Translations under genes and position numbers: made by a program
Part shown: positions 21,510-30,575 of the stretch, piece by piece
Numbering within the stretch: position 1 is the stretch's first letter
Layout: every line of letters starts with the position of its first letter
Notes under the pieces: model-generated
What the model was told of the DNA's origin: nothing
Seen by the model: the letters and a program-made list of their open reading frames with translations, nothing else
Database searches by the model: none
DNA from: an uncultured Gemmiger sp.
GTDB taxonomy: Bacteria; Bacillota; Clostridia; Oscillospirales; Ruminococcaceae
Length of the DNA stretch: 64,000 nucleotides
Direction: 5' to 3'
Assembly (NCBI GenBank): GCA_944388145.1
Contig: CALXHQ010000007.1
Coordinates: 1 to 64,000, forward strand

Positions 21510-23765
21510 TCATCCGGTCGGTTCGGCGGGGGCAAGGCCTTCGGCCCAGTCCCGCACGCGCTGTTTCATGCCCTCCACGTCCAGCACGCCCAGGGCAAAG
21601 CCTTTGCGCACCAGCTCGGCGGGCAGGTATTCGTCGTACTTTTCAAACGCCGGCACCTCCTTGGGGTAGACCAGCTCCAGCGGGTCAAACTCTTTGGCGG
21701 CCTCCTCGGCGGTGATGCGGTAAAACTCCTGCTCGTCCACCTGCATGGTGAACTGCATGTAGTAGGGCCGGGCCGGGCTGAGGCCCTTCAGGCCCAGCCG
21801 GGCGGCGCAGCGCAGCTTCAAAAAGCGTTCCAGCGCTAAAAAGGCATAGCTGCCCAGCCAGGGGAACAACGCCCACATCCTGCCGCCCAGGTGGACCAGC
21901 GGCCGCCCCGCCATGCCCGCCTTGCGGAAGGTGGCGCGGGCGTCCATCAGGCGGGCGGCAGCATGGCGCATCAGGTAGGGGTAGGCGGTCTCCTCGCACA
22001 GCACCCGGTGCATCCGCTCCAGGATGCGGGTGTGGATATCCCCCGCCACATCGCCGAAGTAGGCCGGAACATTGCCCTTGACCAGCGTGCACCAGACCTC
22101 CCGGCGTTTGTGGTCCACTTCCTCCACCACCCAGACCCGCCCGGCGATGGCGATCTTGTCCCCCACCGGCGGCGGCTTGACGATGGTGCCCAGCTCCTCG
22201 GGGCCGGCGTGCACCGAATACTCGATGTTTTCCTGAAAGACCGCGTAGAACTTGTAATTGTTGACGATGCGCTCGCCGGCCAGGCCCAGGATCAGGCCGC
22301 CGGCCTCGGTACGGCTGATGTGGTCCTGTTCCAGCAGATGGCGCAGCAGCAGGCGGTAATCGTCCTGGCTGACCCGGCGGAAACAGGCAAGGGTCAGCAC
22401 CCGGCTGGCCAACTCACCGGGGGTCATCTCCCCGCAGGCGGCCAGGGTGCTCATCGTCTGGTGGTACAAAAGGCTGTACGGCAGACGGCCGGTGCGGGGC
22501 GGCTCCACAAAGCGCTCCTCCAGATAGAGCTGCACCAACGCGATGCCCTGAACCAGATACCAGGGGATCAGCTCGGGCAGCAGGGCGCGGGCTTCGGGGT
22601 GGTCCTCCCGCATGACAAACCACATCTCGGCGGGGTTGCCCCGGCGGCCGGTGCGGCCCATCCGCTGCAAAAAGCCGGACACGGTGAAGGGCGCGTTGAT
22701 CTGGAAGGCCCGCTCCAGCCTGCCGATGTCGATGCCCAGTTCCAGCGTGGCGGTGGCGCAGACCGACACCAGTGCATCGTCATCCTTCATCTCCTGCTCG
22801 GCGCTTTCCCGGTAGGAGGCGGACAGGTTGCCGTGGTGGATCAGAAAGCGGTCCGGCTCATGGTTTGCCTCGCAGTACTGGCGCAGGCTCTGGCAGACGG
22901 CCTCGCACTCCTCCCGGGAGTTGGTGAAGATCAGGCACTTTTTGCCCCGGGTGTGCTCAAAGATATAGCCGATGCCCGGGTCGGCCGCCTTGGGAGCGGT
23001 GTCGGTGGGCGGCTCGGGGGCAAGGGTTTCGGGCAGGTCGCGGCGGTCCTCGCCGGCCTGGGGCGCAGCGCTGAAAAAGTGCTCCATCGACAGGCGCCAG
23101 ACCTCCCGCCCGCCGTCAAATTGGGGGATGACGGTGCCGCGGCCGCTGCCTTCCGCCAGGAACCTGCCCGCGGCCTGCGGGTCGCCGATGGTGGCGGACA
23201 GGCCGATGCGCCGGGGCTGGCACCCCGCCGTGCGGCACAGCCGCTGGATCAGGCAGAAGGTCTGCAATCCCCGGTCCCCCCGCAGCAGCGAGTGGAGCTC
23301 GTCAATGACAACAAAGCGCAGGTCACCGAAGAGGGACGGCAGTTCCATGTGCTTGTTGATCAGCAGCGACTCCAGCGATTCCGGCGTGATCTGCAAAATG
23401 CCCGCCGGTTTGCACAGCAGTTTGCGTTTTTGGCTTTGCGGGGCATCGCCGTGCCAGCGGGTGACCGGGATGTCTGCCTGGGCGCAAAGCTCGGTCAGGC
23501 GGCCGAACTGGTCGTTGATCAGCGCCTTGAGCGGCGCGATGTACAACGCCCCCACGCTGTGGGGCGGGTCCTCATCCAGCAGAGTCAGAATGGGGAAAAA
23601 GGCAGCCTCGGTCTTGCCGGAGGCCGTGGAGGCGGTCAGCAGCACGTTACTGTCGGTGCCAAAGATGGCGTTGCCGGCGGCGTTCTGCACGCCGCGCAGC
23701 ATCTTCCAGCCGGACCGGTAGATATAGTCCCGGATGAAAGGGGCGTATCGCGCAAAGACGTTCAT
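21510..23765 (-). CDS. Lhr/BrxHI-like superfamily 2 helicase
   Basis: 751 residues. Motifs: Walker A LLTASTASGKTEAAF (about 42-56), DELH box VVIDELHSLL, motif III IGLSATIGD, CLIFTNSREECEA, and motif VI FLQRMGRTGRRG. After the two RecA-like domains comes a long C-terminal part (HISRTEAGGLILGLAGERIV, VVEEVDHKRREVWCTLVKGN) as in Lhr-type helicases. ATP-driven DNA or RNA:DNA unwinding is expected. Its start overlaps the ATPase stop by 4 bp and it is the last gene of a three-gene operon. BREX-type loci pair an Lhr-like helicase (BrxHI) with a BrxD ATPase, as here. Confidence 0.87.
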   Translation of the reverse strand: MNVFARYAPFIRDYIYRSGWKMLRGVQNAAGNAIFGTDSNVLLTASTASGKTEAAFFPILTLLDEDPPHSVGALYIAPLKALINDQFGRLTELCAQADIPVTRWHGDAPQSQKRKLLCKPAGILQITPESLESLLINKHMELPSLFGDLRFVVIDELHSLLRGDRGLQTFCLIQRLCRTAGCQPRRIGLSATIGDPQAAGRFLAEGSGRGTVIPQFDGGREVWRLSMEHFFSAAPQAGEDRRDLPETLAPEPPTDTAPKAADPGIGYIFEHTRGKKCLIFTNSREECEAVCQSLRQYCEANHEPDRFLIHHGNLSASYRESAEQEMKDDDALVSVCATATLELGIDIGRLERAFQINAPFTVSGFLQRMGRTGRRGNPAEMWFVMREDHPEARALLPELIPWYLVQGIALVQLYLEERFVEPPRTGRLPYSLLYHQTMSTLAACGEMTPGELASRVLTLACFRRVSQDDYRLLLRHLLEQDHISRTEAGGLILGLAGERIVNNYKFYAVFQENIEYSVHAGPEELGTIVKPPPVGDKIAIAGRVWVVEEVDHKRREVWCTLVKGNVPAYFGDVAGDIHTRILERMHRVLCEETAYPYLMRHAAARLMDARATFRKAGMAGRPLVHLGGRMWALFPWLGSYAFLALERFLKLRCAARLGLKGLSPARPYYMQFTMQVDEQEFYRITAEEAAKEFDPLELVYPKEVPAFEKYDEYLPAELVRKGFALGVLDVEGMKQRVRDWAEGLAPAEPTG

Positions 23766-25093
23766 ATCGTAAACTCCGCATAGGGGGCGTCGGTCTGGTC
23801 AGAAACGGCTTCCGACGCGGCAAAGGAAAACTCCTCCGACTGGAGCAGCTGGTCCATGGTGGCGGCCGGGTCCTGGTACAGCAGGTCCAGCAGCTCAATG
23901 AAATCGCGGATCACCTCGCGGGGGGTGATGTTCTGGTCGGCGCCAATGCGCCCATATTCCAGCTGGAGAAAGCGGGCCAGGTCGGTGGGCTGCAGGCGGC
24001 GGGGGTAGCCGTACAGGCCGGCATGCAGATCGGCCAGCTTTTCACACAGGACCAGCATCTCCTCCGGCGTCAGGGGGTCCAGGCGGATCACCGGCGCCAG
24101 CAGGTCCCGGGCGCCGGGGCGGGAAAACTTGCCCTCGGTCAGGCGGGAACGCAGCGCCTCGTAGCTGTACACGCCGCGACGCTTGTCCTCCAGCGCCTGG
24201 GGCGTGGCGCCCATCAGGATGCCCAGATACCGCGCCTTGCCCTGGAGGGTATCGTTGTACATGGTCAAAAGCTTTTCATAATTGTACTGGCGGGTGATGG
24301 CGTTGGGGATCTTGTACAGGTTGACCAGCTCGTCGATCATGATCATCATGCCGGTGTAGCCCGCCAGGCGGAAAAAGACCGCAAAAAGCTTGAGGTAGTC
24401 GTACCAGTCATCGTCGGTGATGATGACGTTGACGCCCAGTTCCTCCCGGGCCTCCCGCTTGAGGGTGTACTCGCCCCGGAACCAGCGCACCACCCGGGCC
24501 TTGGTTTCGTCGTCCCCGTCCAGATAGGCGTGGTAGTACAAGGACAGCAGGCGGGCAAACTCAAAGCCGTGGACCAGCTCGCTGACCGCCGCGGTGACCG
24601 CATAGATCTTCCGGTCCACCGCTTGGGTCAGGGCCGGGTCCCCGGGGGCCAGGCCGGTTTCCTGCACAGCCTGGGTCTGTACCGTGCTGATCCACCGGTC
24701 CAGCACCAGCGTCAGGGCGCCGCCCTCGGGCTTTGTCTTGGTGGACAGGTTGCGGATCAGCTCCCGGTAGGTGGCCAGGCCCTGGCCCCGGGTGCCCTGG
24801 AGCCGGCGCTCAGGCGAAAGGTCAGCGTCGGCCACAATGAAGCCCCGGTCCATCACATAGTTGCGGATGGTCTGGAGCAGAAAGCTTTTGCCGGAACCGT
24901 ACCGCCCCACGATGAACCGGAAGGACGCCCCGCCGTCGGCGATGATGTCCACATCCCGCAGCAGCGCCTCAATCTCATTTTTGCGGCCCACCGTAATGTA
25001 AGGCAGGCCGACGCGGGGCACCACGCCCCCCTTGAGCGAGTTGAGGATGGCCTGGGCAATGCGCCGGGGCACGTTTTTGTTCACGTCCGTCAT
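23762..25093 (-). CDS. BrxD/DUF2791-like P-loop ATPase
   Basis: 443 residues. Walker A is FIVGRYGSGKSFLLQ (about residues 60-74) and Walker B MIMIDELVNLYK (about 246-257). RNLSTK, then long helical regions, and SYEALRSRLTEGKFSRPGAR complete the pattern of the DUF2791/BrxD ATP-binding family, which contributes to BREX-type loci and Ter-linked DNA-processing loci. The start overlaps the TerB gene stop by 4 bp. The family has AAA-like architecture and probably loads or powers the neighbouring helicase; this is inferred from gene order, not shown. Confidence 0.82.
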   Translation of the reverse strand: MTDVNKNVPRRIAQAILNSLKGGVVPRVGLPYITVGRKNEIEALLRDVDIIADGGASFRFIVGRYGSGKSFLLQTIRNYVMDRGFIVADADLSPERRLQGTRGQGLATYRELIRNLSTKTKPEGGALTLVLDRWISTVQTQAVQETGLAPGDPALTQAVDRKIYAVTAAVSELVHGFEFARLLSLYYHAYLDGDDETKARVVRWFRGEYTLKREAREELGVNVIITDDDWYDYLKLFAVFFRLAGYTGMMIMIDELVNLYKIPNAITRQYNYEKLLTMYNDTLQGKARYLGILMGATPQALEDKRRGVYSYEALRSRLTEGKFSRPGARDLLAPVIRLDPLTPEEMLVLCEKLADLHAGLYGYPRRLQPTDLARFLQLEYGRIGADQNITPREVIRDFIELLDLLYQDPAATMDQLLQSEEFSFAASEAVSDQTDAPYAEFTI

Positions 25094-26994
25094 GGATTGT
25101 TCCCTCCCATAGTGCGGCTGCCAGCCAGCAATTGTTGTACCTCCTGCCAGTAGTCCTCCACCAGAAGGATCGCCCCGCCGTCGCAGTCCAGCACATTGTC
25201 CCCCACTGCGTCAAATAGCGCCGCGTTGATACCGTCTGCCACCACCGAGGGCATCCGCCGGGCCGCCTGCAGGATGGGCTGCACCGGCTGCCCCTGCAAA
25301 AGCGCCTGCAGCACCTGCTGTTCCACCCCGTCCAGCGCCGCTTCGGGGGCAGGTTGCAGCGCCGCGGGCGCCGGGGCGCCGGGCAGGGGCGCAGGCGGCA
25401 GGGGTGCCTTGGGCTGTGCGGGGGCCGGCTCCGGCTCGCTGTCCGCTTCCTCGCCGGCAAGCAGGCTGCTGCAGGTACGGGCGGCGTCCTGCCGGATGCG
25501 GTCCAGCCCGGTCAGGTCGATGGTGATGCGGGGACGGGCAGCCTCCTGCTCAGCCTGCCGCTCCGCGGCAAGGGCAGCCTCCACCAGGGGAGCAGCCCAG
25601 GCATCGGCGGCCGATTCCCGCAGGTAGTGCCCTGTCTTCAGCGCACGGCGCAGCTGCTGGTCGGACCGGCGCAGCAGGCCGCGGAGCATCTTCCAGTCGA
25701 AGTAAAGGTTCTCGTAACGCTGTTCCCGCCAGTACCCCCTGCGGCATCTGAGGGTGCGGCAGGCATCCAGCGCGTAGTCGGTATCGGGGTGGGGGGACTG
25801 CTGCCAGTAGACCGCGCTTTCCAGCGGCCGCCAGGGAAAGACCTGCCGCTCGCCAAAGCAGGCGGTGAACAGGTCATCGCCCCGGCTGCGGGCCTGGGCG
25901 GTGCCGCAGCGCCACACCCGGGCAAACAGCCGCATCCCCTTTTCCCCCGCCCGCCTGACCACCGGGGACTGGGCCAACTTGCGGCCGGAGAGGGCGTCCA
26001 AAGCGTCAAAAACCTGGCCGTCGGTGCGGGCGTCGCAGCTGCGCAGCACATCCAGGGCGGCATCCCGCTCCAGCAGGGCAGGGTCAGCGTACTGGCGTGC
26101 TTCCTCGGGTGGGAGATCGTGGATAATGGCAAATTCCAGCATCCACTGGTGCAGATGCTTGCGGATGCGCTCCTCCCCGTAGCCGGCGTCCAGAAAGCCG
26201 GTCTCAAAGTCCCGCATACGGGCCAGTGCCTCCCGGGGGGAACCAGCGCCGATGCCGTTGAGCAGCTCGTAGAGATACAGGCAGGCCAGCGACGGGGCGA
26301 TGGGTCGGTATTCCCCCTGGCGAACCCGGGTGCGCCAGGTGAAGTAGCCCCGCAGCTGCCGGACGTTCAGGTCCTGGTAGGTGGGGAAATAGCGGGTGAC
26401 GGCATCGTTGCAGGGATAGTCGTCGGTGTAATCCTCCATAAAGCGGGCCTGCAGGTAAAAGCTGCGGCACTTTTGGGCGAAGGACCCAGCGGAATACTGG
26501 TACAGCTGCCGCATCTGGCGGATCTTTTCGGGCACGTCCTCCTGCTGGGGCAGCCAGGTAGTGTCCGTCACGCGACGCGGCGGCGGGGGCAGCACCACGC
26601 TTACCCCGCTGCCGGTGTGCACCGGGGGCTGCTGCAGCACGACAGTGTAGCTGCCCTGCTGGCCGTCATAGACCGCTTTGTCGAACAGGCGGCAGACGGT
26701 GACCGGGTCGGTGGCGCTGTCAAAGCAGACGCCCACCCATTTGGGGCCTTTCATGCGGAAAGGCAGCGACAGGTAGGGCGGCGGATTGCCGGTCAGGCAG
26801 TCGCGGCCGCACTTGATATCACAGCGCTGGATCTCGGTGCCGGTGTCAAAGTCCCACTGGCGCATCAGCAGGGCCACCCACTTGCCGGTGGCCGGGTCTG
26901 TCAACACCGAAAACCCCGGGAACCCGGCCCACTTGTGCTGTTCCCGCATTTTGAATTTTTCTGCCGCATGTGCGACCAATTCCGCCAGATCCAT
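25090..26994 (-). CDS. TerB-N/TerB-C domain protein
   Basis: 634 residues. The N-terminal 110 residues (HKWAGFPGFSVLTDPATGKW, LLMRQWDFDTGTEIQRCDIK) are a DUF-like beta-rich domain. The middle (SFYLQARFMEDYTDDYPCND, LRGYFTWRTRVRQGEYRPIA, YLYELLNGIG) has the TerB_N signature. A Pro/Ala linker near 525-560 precedes a C-terminal TerB_C domain (VVADGINAALFDAVGDNVLD, ILLVEDYWQEVQQLL). TerB-type helical domains occur in stress and predicted phage-defence loci. It is the first gene of the operon, followed by the ATPase and helicase. No nuclease motif is visible. Confidence 0.82.
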   Translation of the reverse strand: MDLAELVAHAAEKFKMREQHKWAGFPGFSVLTDPATGKWVALLMRQWDFDTGTEIQRCDIKCGRDCLTGNPPPYLSLPFRMKGPKWVGVCFDSATDPVTVCRLFDKAVYDGQQGSYTVVLQQPPVHTGSGVSVVLPPPPRRVTDTTWLPQQEDVPEKIRQMRQLYQYSAGSFAQKCRSFYLQARFMEDYTDDYPCNDAVTRYFPTYQDLNVRQLRGYFTWRTRVRQGEYRPIAPSLACLYLYELLNGIGAGSPREALARMRDFETGFLDAGYGEERIRKHLHQWMLEFAIIHDLPPEEARQYADPALLERDAALDVLRSCDARTDGQVFDALDALSGRKLAQSPVVRRAGEKGMRLFARVWRCGTAQARSRGDDLFTACFGERQVFPWRPLESAVYWQQSPHPDTDYALDACRTLRCRRGYWREQRYENLYFDWKMLRGLLRRSDQQLRRALKTGHYLRESAADAWAAPLVEAALAAERQAEQEAARPRITIDLTGLDRIRQDAARTCSSLLAGEEADSEPEPAPAQPKAPLPPAPLPGAPAPAALQPAPEAALDGVEQQVLQALLQGQPVQPILQAARRMPSVVADGINAALFDAVGDNVLDCDGGAILLVEDYWQEVQQLLAGSRTMGGNNP

Positions 26995-27543
26995 CGCGCA
27001 GTTTCCTTCTTTCTGCCTTTGCGGCGGTTGTAAGATGTCCCGGGTATGTCTGTTCCTTCAGGCCGGAACCAAGCAGACCGGAAAATTTGCCAAAAAGCAG
27101 CGCATGCAAAGCGCGGGGCTGCCGCAGCCCTGGATGGGCGGCAAGCCACCGTGGCGCGGCAGACGCCGCTTTTGTACAGCATTTTTCACAGAATATAGAG
27201 CAGGACCGCGCCGGGATCATACCGGAGATTGTTCGGACACACTTTAGTGTATCACATCACAGCAACAGGCACAATGTGCCGCGGGCGGAAAGTCCCGTTC
27301 ATGGGACTTTTCGCGACTCCCGCCCGGGCCGGCTGCATCTGCGAAGTCCTGCTGTTATTGTACTGTATCCGGCGCTGCCGCACAAGCGGGGCCGGGCAGC
27401 AAAACGCCCCGCAGAGGGCGGCACCGCGGGGGCAGGGGCACCGGGTTCTGCCGTTCGTCCGAATCCACACATAGGCAGGGCAGGAAACGGCAGCCTTGAT
27501 GTTTTTGTATTGTAAGTATCAAAAAGCAACTGTTAAGCAACTG
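26995..27543. other. Non-coding region upstream of the TerB operon
   Basis: No gene recognised. It contains the operon's leftward promoter and about 240 bases of leader, plus an AAGTCCC-N6-GGGACTT hairpin at 27290-27309. The leader shows no riboswitch I can name. Confidence 0.5.
27246..27274 (-). promoter_or_regulatory. Promoter of the TerB-ATPase-helicase operon
   Basis: Minus strand TTGTGC, 17 bp, TACACT. The -10 overlaps an ACACT-TT-AGTGT palindrome (27239-27250). Confidence 0.5.
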
Positions 27544-27571
27544 TTGTCTTTCCCGGGCGCCATGGTATAAT
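27524..27571 (+). promoter_or_regulatory. Promoter and tandem repeat before the acetyltransferase gene
   Basis: TTGTCT (27544-27549), 16 bp, TATAAT (27566-27571). Two copies of AAGCAACTGTT in tandem (27524-27545) abut and overlap the -35, with an 11-bp period that suits a regulator bound on one face. Confidence 0.65.
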
Positions 27572-27630
27572 GGGGGAAAAGCATTCTTGCGGCAGGCAAA
27601 CACCGCCTGACCGAATGGGGAGGACTCACC

Positions 27631-28239
27631 ATGGAAAAGACCGAACGGGAAAAGATGCTGGCCGGGGAACTGTATGATCCGTCCGACGCTGAGCTGACCG
27701 CCCTGCGGCTGAACGCCCGCAAGCTGGCCCGCCGCTACAACAACACGGACGAGGACGACCCCGCGCTGCCGGTGCTGCTGCGCCAGCTGGTGCCCAACGC
27801 CGGCGTGGGGCTGGCCCTGCAGGCGCCGGTCTACTTTGACTACGGCTGCAACACCAGCTTTGGCAACTACTGCACCGCCAACTTTAACCTGACGGTGCTC
27901 GACTGCTGCCTGGTACAGATTGGCGACAATGTGATGATCGGCCCCAACTGCACCCTGGCCGCCCCCATGCATCCCCTGCTGGCGGAGGAGCGCAATCTCC
28001 GCCAGCGGCCGGACGGCAGCCTGTACAACCTGGAGTATGCCAAGCCCATCTTTATCGGCAGCGACTGCTGGCTGGCCTCCAACGTAACGGTATGCGGCGG
28101 CGTGACCATCGGCGAGGGCTGTGTGATCGGTGCGGGCAGCGTGGTCACCCGGGACATCCCTCCCCACTCGCTGGCCGCAGGCGCCCCCTGCCGGGTGATC
28201 CGCCCCCTCACCGAGGCGGACCGGATGAACCTTCGCTGA
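27631..28239 (+). CDS. Maltose/sugar O-acetyltransferase (LbH fold)
   Basis: 202 residues. The N-terminal Mac domain begins EKTEREKMLAGELYDPSDAE, and the left-handed beta-helix has hexapeptide repeats such as VQIGDNVMIGPNCTLAAP and VTIGEGCVIGAGSVVTRDIP. The catalytic His lies in PMHPLL. It transfers acetyl from acetyl-CoA to a free sugar or thiogalactoside, a detoxifying reaction in family members. An HxlR-type regulator follows after 26 bp, probably in the same transcript. Confidence 0.88.
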   Translation: MEKTEREKMLAGELYDPSDAELTALRLNARKLARRYNNTDEDDPALPVLLRQLVPNAGVGLALQAPVYFDYGCNTSFGNYCTANFNLTVLDCCLVQIGDNVMIGPNCTLAAPMHPLLAEERNLRQRPDGSLYNLEYAKPIFIGSDCWLASNVTVCGGVTIGEGCVIGAGSVVTRDIPPHSLAAGAPCRVIRPLTEADRMNLR

Positions 28240-28265
28240 GAACCGCTTTGGAAAGGAAGAGTTCC

Positions 28266-28619
28266 ATGCCCGCACAACCCGATACCGGTCCGCTGCCCAC
28301 CTGCCCGGTGGAGACCACCCTGACGCTGATCGGCAGCAAATGGAAGGTGCTGATTTTGCGGGACCTGATGCCCGGCGCCAAGCGCTTTGGCGAGCTGAAA
28401 AAGTCCATCGGCAGCGTGTCGCAGAAGGTGCTGACCGCCCAGCTGCGGGAGATGGAGGCCCAGGGCCTGGTACACCGGCAGGTGTATGCCGAGGTGCCGC
28501 CCCGGGTGGAGTACAGCCTGACCGGCCTGGGCCGCAGCCTGAAACCCATCCTGGACGCCCTGCAGACTTGGGGGGAAGGCTACAAGGCAAGCCGCGGCAG
28601 CGCCGCCCCGCAAGCCTGA
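28266..28619 (+). CDS. HxlR-family winged-helix regulator
   Basis: 117 residues from ATG 28266 (GGAAAGGAAG); the same frame is open further upstream but inside the acetyltransferase gene. The pattern CPVETTLTLIGSKWKVLILR, then FGELKKSIGSVSQKVLTAQL and EYSLTGLGRSLKPILDAL, is the full HxlR winged helix. A single Cys (residue 13) in the N-terminal CPVE motif is where family members sense electrophiles or oxidants. It probably controls the preceding acetyltransferase gene or a distant target. Confidence 0.9.
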   Translation: MPAQPDTGPLPTCPVETTLTLIGSKWKVLILRDLMPGAKRFGELKKSIGSVSQKVLTAQLREMEAQGLVHRQVYAEVPPRVEYSLTGLGRSLKPILDALQTWGEGYKASRGSAAPQA

Positions 28620-28625
28620 CAAACA

Positions 28626-28672
28626 GCAAAAAACAGACCGGTGCCCCGCTGCTGGGGTGCCGGTCTGTTTTT
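28626..28672. terminator. Bidirectional terminator
   Basis: AAACAGACCGGTGCCCC / GGGGTGCCGGTCTGTTTTT with a 6-base loop, T-rich on both strands. It separates the HxlR gene from the converging GDPD gene. Confidence 0.85.
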
Positions 28673-28743
28673 GTTTGCCGCCTGCCGCAGGGTACCGGTC
28701 AAGCCATTCCGCCGCGGCGCAAAACAGGGTTGGCGGGGCAGCG

Positions 28744-29478
28744 TCAATCCGCCAGGCTGCGGCGGACCCGAACCGCCAGCGCCGGGTCGTTGGTGATCAC
28801 GTCGGCGCCTGCCTGCATCAGCCGGCGCAGGTCCTCCTCCTCGTTGACAGTCCAGACACGCACCGCCAGCCCGCTGTCCAGATAGGTTTTGAGGAAGCCC
28901 GGCATCTTGATGTTCCACAGTCCCGGATGCAGCCCGTTGACCCCGTGGGCCGCGGCGTAGCGCTCCACATCGCAGATGATGTCGGAGTAGAGGTAAGCGG
29001 TCTCGGCCTGCGGGTCCAGCCCGCGCACCCGCTCGATGCTGTAATGGTTGAAGGAGGAGTAGATCACCCGATCCGCCATGCCCATTTTGTGTACCAGCTC
29101 GATGGTTTTCTCCTCAATTCCCGGGTACCACAGGATGCTTGTCTTGAGTTCGATGTTCACAAACATACCGGTGGGACGCACCTGGTCCAGCACCTCCTCC
29201 AGGGCGGGGATGCGGGCGCTGGCAAAACCGGGCATACCGTTGCCGGCGCACAGCGCCTGTAATTCGGTCAGGGTGTGCTCCCCTACCCGGCCGGTACCGT
29301 CGGTGGTGCGGTCCAGCGTCTCGTCATGGATAACCGCCAGCCGGCCGTCCCTGGTCAGGTGAACGTCCAGCTCGATGCCGTCGGCCCCCTGCTCCGCCGC
29401 CAGCGCAAAGGCGGGCAGGGTGTTTTCGGGGGCATAGCGGCTGGCGCCCCGGTGGGCGAAAATTTTGACCTGTTTCAT
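28744..29478 (-). CDS. Glycerophosphodiester phosphodiesterase
   Basis: 244 residues from ATG 29476-29478. GDPD motifs: FAHRGASRYAPENTLPAF, ELDVHLTRDG and HDETLDRTTDGTG carry the catalytic His pair and metal-binding Glu/Asp. VNIELKT, and RVWTVNEEEDLRRLMQAGAD then ITNDP, close the TIM barrel. No signal peptide, so it is cytoplasmic. It hydrolyses glycerophosphodiesters from lipid turnover to glycerol-3-phosphate and an alcohol. It has its own promoter and stands alone. Confidence 0.92.
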   Translation of the reverse strand: MKQVKIFAHRGASRYAPENTLPAFALAAEQGADGIELDVHLTRDGRLAVIHDETLDRTTDGTGRVGEHTLTELQALCAGNGMPGFASARIPALEEVLDQVRPTGMFVNIELKTSILWYPGIEEKTIELVHKMGMADRVIYSSFNHYSIERVRGLDPQAETAYLYSDIICDVERYAAAHGVNGLHPGLWNIKMPGFLKTYLDSGLAVRVWTVNEEEDLRRLMQAGADVITNDPALAVRVRRSLAD

Positions 29479-29545
29479 GGGGGTTCCTTCCTTTCCGGCC
29501 CGCCGCCGGCATGGCAGACAGCGGTGCGTCGTTTGACCTGCCCCC

Positions 29546-29574
29546 ATTGTAGCGCATCTGCCGTCACGCTACAA
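29546..29574 (-). promoter_or_regulatory. Promoter of the GDPD gene
   Basis: Minus strand TTGTAG, 17 bp, TACAAT, about 70 bases before the start. The remainder of the 29479-29822 gap holds only this and the rightward promoter below. Confidence 0.7.
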
Positions 29575-29712
29575 GGTGCCCGTCGATATCCTTTGTGCCG
29601 GTTCGAGGGCGGGCCGGCCCCTTTGCCGGAGGCCTCCGTTTACCCAGGTTAACGAAAATTTGCCATAGGCATCCACAGAGGGAGAAAAATTCCCCTGCTT
29701 CGGCAAACGATA

Positions 29713-29741
29713 TTGAATTTCTGCACTTTTGGTGATAGTAT
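29713..29741 (+). promoter_or_regulatory. Promoter of the zinc-ribbon/VWA cluster
   Basis: TTGAAT, 17 bp, TAGTAT, followed by a TATACATATA stretch. No gene lies between it and 29823. Confidence 0.65.
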
Positions 29742-29822
29742 ATACATATATTTGCGGGGTTCGGCCGCCGATCTTGCGCCGCCTTTGCCCGCAGGTCACA
29801 TCACTTTGGGGAGGAACCGAAT

Positions 29823-30527
29823 ATGGCAATCTGGGATGGCCTCAATGCGCAGGCCAACAGCACAATGGGCCGCGTCGGCTCGATGATGGAGATCAACCGT
29901 CTGAACTCTGTCATCGCCAACGAGGAACGCAACATCAGCAACTATTACTACGAGATCGGCAAGCAGTACGTGACCCGTCATCCGCAGGACTATGATGCCG
30001 AGTATGCGCAGCTGATTGCCGCCATCCGGGAAATCGAAACCAGGATCGATGGCTATCTCCGTCAGATCCTGGCCCTGAAAGGCGTGCAGTTGTGCCCTCA
30101 GTGCGGCGCTGAGGTTCCCATCAATGCAGCCTACTGCAACCATTGCGGCTACAAAATGCCGGAGTATATCCCGGCCGGCATGATCAAATGCACCAATTGC
30201 GGCCAGCTGGTGCGGGAGGGCACCCGCTTCTGCACCCGCTGCGGCACCCCGATAACCGCCCAGCCGGTGGAGCAAGGCCAGCCTGCGGATCAGGGCCAAC
30301 CTGTGGAACCCGTACAGCCCGTACAGCCTGTTCAGCCCGTTCAGCCTCTCCACCCTGTGCAGCCCGTTCAGCCGGTCCAGCCCGACAACTTCACCCAGCC
30401 GGTGGAGCCTGGCGGCCCTGCGGCTGAACCGCAGGAGCAGCCGCAGGCAGGGGTTTGCCCCCATTGCGGTGCCCAGGTCACCCCGGATATGCTGTTCTGT
30501 GTGGAGTGCGGCGCCAAACTGCAGTAA
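29823..30527 (+). CDS. Coiled-coil protein with three zinc ribbons
   Basis: 234 residues. An N-terminal helical part (about 20-85, RLNSVIANEERNISNYYYEI, YAQLIAAIREIETRI) is predicted to coil. Double CxxC zinc ribbons follow: CPQCG/CNHCG, CTNCG/CTRCG and, at the C terminus, CPHCG/CVECG. Between the second and third lies a Val-Gln-Pro repeat tract (about 165-190). There is no membrane segment. Zinc-ribbon hubs of this sort recur in Firmicutes beside membrane proteins of unknown function, as here. Function unknown. Confidence 0.8.
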   Translation: MAIWDGLNAQANSTMGRVGSMMEINRLNSVIANEERNISNYYYEIGKQYVTRHPQDYDAEYAQLIAAIREIETRIDGYLRQILALKGVQLCPQCGAEVPINAAYCNHCGYKMPEYIPAGMIKCTNCGQLVREGTRFCTRCGTPITAQPVEQGQPADQGQPVEPVQPVQPVQPVQPLHPVQPVQPVQPDNFTQPVEPGGPAAEPQEQPQAGVCPHCGAQVTPDMLFCVECGAKLQ

Positions 30528-30575
30528 CAACACGGCAGGCGGGCGGCAGCCCGCTGTTGTGAGGAGGTAATATTT

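Noticed and set aside
30290-30380. Short repeats that could be a CRISPR array
   Set aside because: They encode Val-Gln-Pro repeats within the zinc-ribbon protein frame, with no spacers.
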